Part shown: one piece after another, positions 14,771-16,421 of the stretch | Numbering within the stretch: the first letter of the stretch is position 1 | Layout of the letters: every line of letters starts with the position of its first letter | Origin: an uncultured Clostridium sp. | GTDB taxonomy: Bacteria; Bacillota; Clostridia; TANB77; CAG-508 | DNA length: 16,421 nt | NCBI GenBank assembly: GCA_900555085.1 | Contig: USJU01000023.1 | Location: 1 to 16,421, forward strand | Direction: 5' to 3' | The notes under the pieces: model-generated | The model's input: the letters and a program-made list of their open reading frames with translations, nothing else | Database searches by the model: none | What the model was told of the DNA's origin: nothing | Translations under genes and position numbers: made by a program

Positions 14771-15891
14771 TAATAAGCATTTGTATAATTATTTTAATTT
14801 TACTTTTAATAATTAGCTTTTCTTTATATATTGCTAACCAGAATGTTAGAGAATTTTTTGATATATATTTATTCAAAAAAAATATAAGTAGCAATAATTC
14901 TTCAAAAATTGATTTTAATGATGATGAATCTACTTTTGTATTTTCTTATGATAAATATATTGCAGTCCTAAATAAAAATAATTTTACAACTTATAATTCA
15001 TCTGGAAATAAAGCTTTTGATTTATCTGTTGAACTAAGTTCTCCTATTGCTTCTTCAAATAATAGATTTATTTGTTTAGGTGAAAACGGTGGAAAAAAAT
15101 TATACCTAATAAATGGTCAAAATATAGCTTGGCAAAAAGATATTGAAGGTACTATAAGTAAAGTTAATGTAAATAAGAATGGATATGTTTCTATTGTAGT
15201 AACTGGTACAAGTTATAAATCTATTGTAATAACTTACGATTCAAATGGTAAGGAATTATTTAAAACTTATCTTTCTAGCACAACAGCAATAGATTCAGCA
15301 ATTTCAAATGATAATAAATATTTAGCAATAGCTGAAATAGATTATTCCGGAACAGCTATTCAATCTAATATAAAAATATTATCTATAGAAAAATCACAAA
15401 ATGATCCAACAAATGCTATAGATTACATATACCCTGCTGATTCAAATTCAATTGCATTAGACATAAATTATAATTCTAAAAATAGATTAGTTTGCATGTA
15501 TGACAATTCTATACATTTAATTCAAAATAATAATGATACAGAACTTACAAAAATTTCAGATAAAACTGATTTATTTTATGATATAAATTTAACAGATACT
15601 TATATAAAAATATCACAAAATTCTAATACATTATTTTCTGGCAATGAAGCACATTTAGTTGATATTTCATCTAATAAAGACAATTTATACTCAATTAATG
15701 GAACTCCAAAGTCTATATACTGTGCAGATAATACTATTGCAATTAATTTAGGCTCTGAAATAGATTTTATAAATAATTCTGGTTGGTTAATAAAAAAATT
15801 TAATACAACACAAGAAGCCAAAAACATTGTATTAGGCTCAGGTATAGCTGGAGTAGTTTATAAAAATAAAGTAGAAATAATTAATTTATAA
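14746..15891 (+). CDS. Membrane-anchored propeller-like protein (DUF5711-like), start codon not found
   Basis: An open frame of 381 residues runs from the TGA at 14743 to the stop at 15889-15891. It begins with a basic segment (GRINRKN), then one strong membrane span (LIISICIIIILILLLIISF) and an extracytoplasmic domain. That domain has repeated beta-type blades with Ser/Asn/Asp turns, such as DDESTFVFSYDKYIAVLN, AIDSAISNDNKYLAIAE and TPKSIYCADNTIAINLG, which resemble WD40-like propellers. I believe this is the DUF5711 family of Clostridia; function unknown. There is no ATG, GTG or TTG before the membrane span. The first ordinary start, ATG 15496, would leave only the last third. So the 5' end seems lost or altered where it overlaps the SbcD-like gene by 25 bases. 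The CvpA-family gene follows 12 bases after the stop. Confidence 0.72.
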   Translation, partial: GRINRKNLIISICIIILILLLIISFSLYIANQNVREFFDIYLFKKNISSNNSSKIDFNDDESTFVFSYDKYIAVLNKNNFTTYNSSGNKAFDLSVELSSPIASSNNRFICLGENGGKKLYLINGQNIAWQKDIEGTISKVNVNKNGYVSIVVTGTSYKSIVITYDSNGKELFKTYLSSTTAIDSAISNDNKYLAIAEIDYSGTAIQSNIKILSIEKSQNDPTNAIDYIYPADSNSIALDINYNSKNRLVCMYDNSIHLIQNNNDTELTKISDKTDLFYDINLTDTYIKISQNSNTLFSGNEAHLVDISSNKDNLYSINGTPKSIYCADNTIAINLGSEIDFINNSGWLIKKFNTTQEAKNIVLGSGIAGVVYKNKVEIINL

Positions 15892-15903
15892 GGATTTGAT
15901 TTT

Positions 15904-16421
15904 ATGAGTTTTTTAATAGATATTTTAGTATGTTTATTTATTTTTATTACAATTTATATTAATTCAAAAAAAGGGCTTATAGAGGTTGCTTACAAAATTG
16001 TTGCATTTTTTATTGCTATAATAATTTCTTTAATTTTATTTAAACCTATATCTGCTTTATTGATTAATAATACAAATATAGATGAATATGTTAATAATTA
16101 TGTAGTATCTACAATAGATAAAGATTCTAACGAGGAAAAAACTGAAAATAAAGAAAACAATAGTATTCCAAAAATATTCGACAATGCAATAAATTCTGCA
16201 AAGAAAGAAACAACACAAGCAGTTTCAAGCTCTATTACAAATATAGTTATAAATATAATATCATTTATTGCTGTATTTATAATTACAAGAATAATTTTAA
16301 TATTTTTACATATATTTTCAGAAGCAATTGGAAACCTACCTTTAATAAAACAATTTAATCATATAGGTGGTTTATTATATGGATTATTAAAATCTTTTAT
16401 AATTATTTTTATAATACTTGC
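15904..16421 (+). CDS. CvpA-family membrane protein (cut by window edge)
   Basis: Integral membrane protein of the CvpA/colicin V production family; 172 residues visible. It starts with a membrane span (FLIDILVCLFIFITIYI), then the family-typical short loop with a Lys-Lys-Gly turn (NSKKGLIEVAYKI) and a second span. A charged extracytoplasmic insert (DKDSNEEKTENKENN) follows. Two further spans carry the conserved C-terminal type segment around GNLPLIKQFNHIGGLLYGLLKS. Family members have about four spans and are linked to envelope or purine-related functions in different bacteria, but no common activity is established. Start ATG 15904 follows AAGGA (15890-15894), which overlaps the stop of the previous gene, so translational coupling is likely. 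Confidence 0.85.
   Translation, partial: MSFLIDILVCLFIFITIYINSKKGLIEVAYKIVAFFIAIIISLILFKPISALLINNTNIDEYVNNYVVSTIDKDSNEEKTENKENNSIPKIFDNAINSAKKETTQAVSSSITNIVINIISFIAVFIITRIILIFLHIFSEAIGNLPLIKQFNHIGGLLYGLLKSFIIIFIIL

Noticed and set aside
1..16421. CRISPR array, tRNA, rRNA, insertion sequence or attachment site
   Set aside because: No regularly spaced repeats, cloverleaf genes, transposase or integrase genes were found on reading both strands by eye.

Overview
The window is AT-rich chromosomal DNA from an endospore-forming low-GC Firmicute, most likely an uncultured or gut-type member of the Clostridia. The evidence is the spore genes (a YpeB-like germination protein and an SspF-like small acid-soluble spore protein, both behind sigma-G-like promoters), strong Gram-positive Shine-Dalgarno (SD) sites and Firmicute-type DnaE, MurF and CvpA genes. 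I cannot name the species.

Layout, left to right. 1-807 (minus): ATPase of an ABC-2 type exporter, cut by the window edge. 984-1586: GDT1/TMEM165-family cation exporter. 1578-1880: a compact, unlisted locus that I read as a par/Fst-type I toxin-antitoxin module. It has a 28-residue hydrophobic peptide with its own consensus promoter, a convergent ~64-nt antisense RNA with its own consensus promoter, direct repeats at both 5' ends, and two terminators with complementary loops. 1971-5447: dnaE, replicative DNA polymerase III alpha subunit. 5462-6595 (minus): processive diacylglycerol glycosyltransferase-like enzyme, convergent with dnaE. 6646-6739: a long imperfect palindrome that looks like a dispersed repeat or structured RNA. 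6870-8516: spore genes ypeB and sspF-like. 8630-10003: murF. 10067-10960: a J-domain chaperone without a zinc finger. 11069-13895: an operon behind a perfect sigma-A promoter with two unrecognised small proteins and a VirD4/TraG-type coupling ATPase. The ATPase gene is interrupted by a one-base frameshift inside its Walker A codons. 13979-14770: SbcD/Mre11-like metallophosphoesterase, apparently short at its C terminus. 14746-15891: membrane-anchored propeller-like protein (DUF5711-like) without a usable start codon. 15904-16421: CvpA-family membrane protein, cut by the right edge.

Most of the genes are housekeeping: replication, cell-wall and membrane lipid synthesis, sporulation and germination. 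The accessory signals are the toxin-antitoxin module, the palindrome, the orphan coupling-protein operon and the SbcD/DUF5711 junction, which looks like a deletion scar. Candidate sigma-A promoters with exactly 17-bp spacers were found for the toxin, the antitoxin, dnaE, murF, the J-domain gene, the coupling-protein operon, the SbcD-like gene and, more weakly, the ABC ATPase. No rRNA, tRNA, CRISPR array or insertion sequence was seen.
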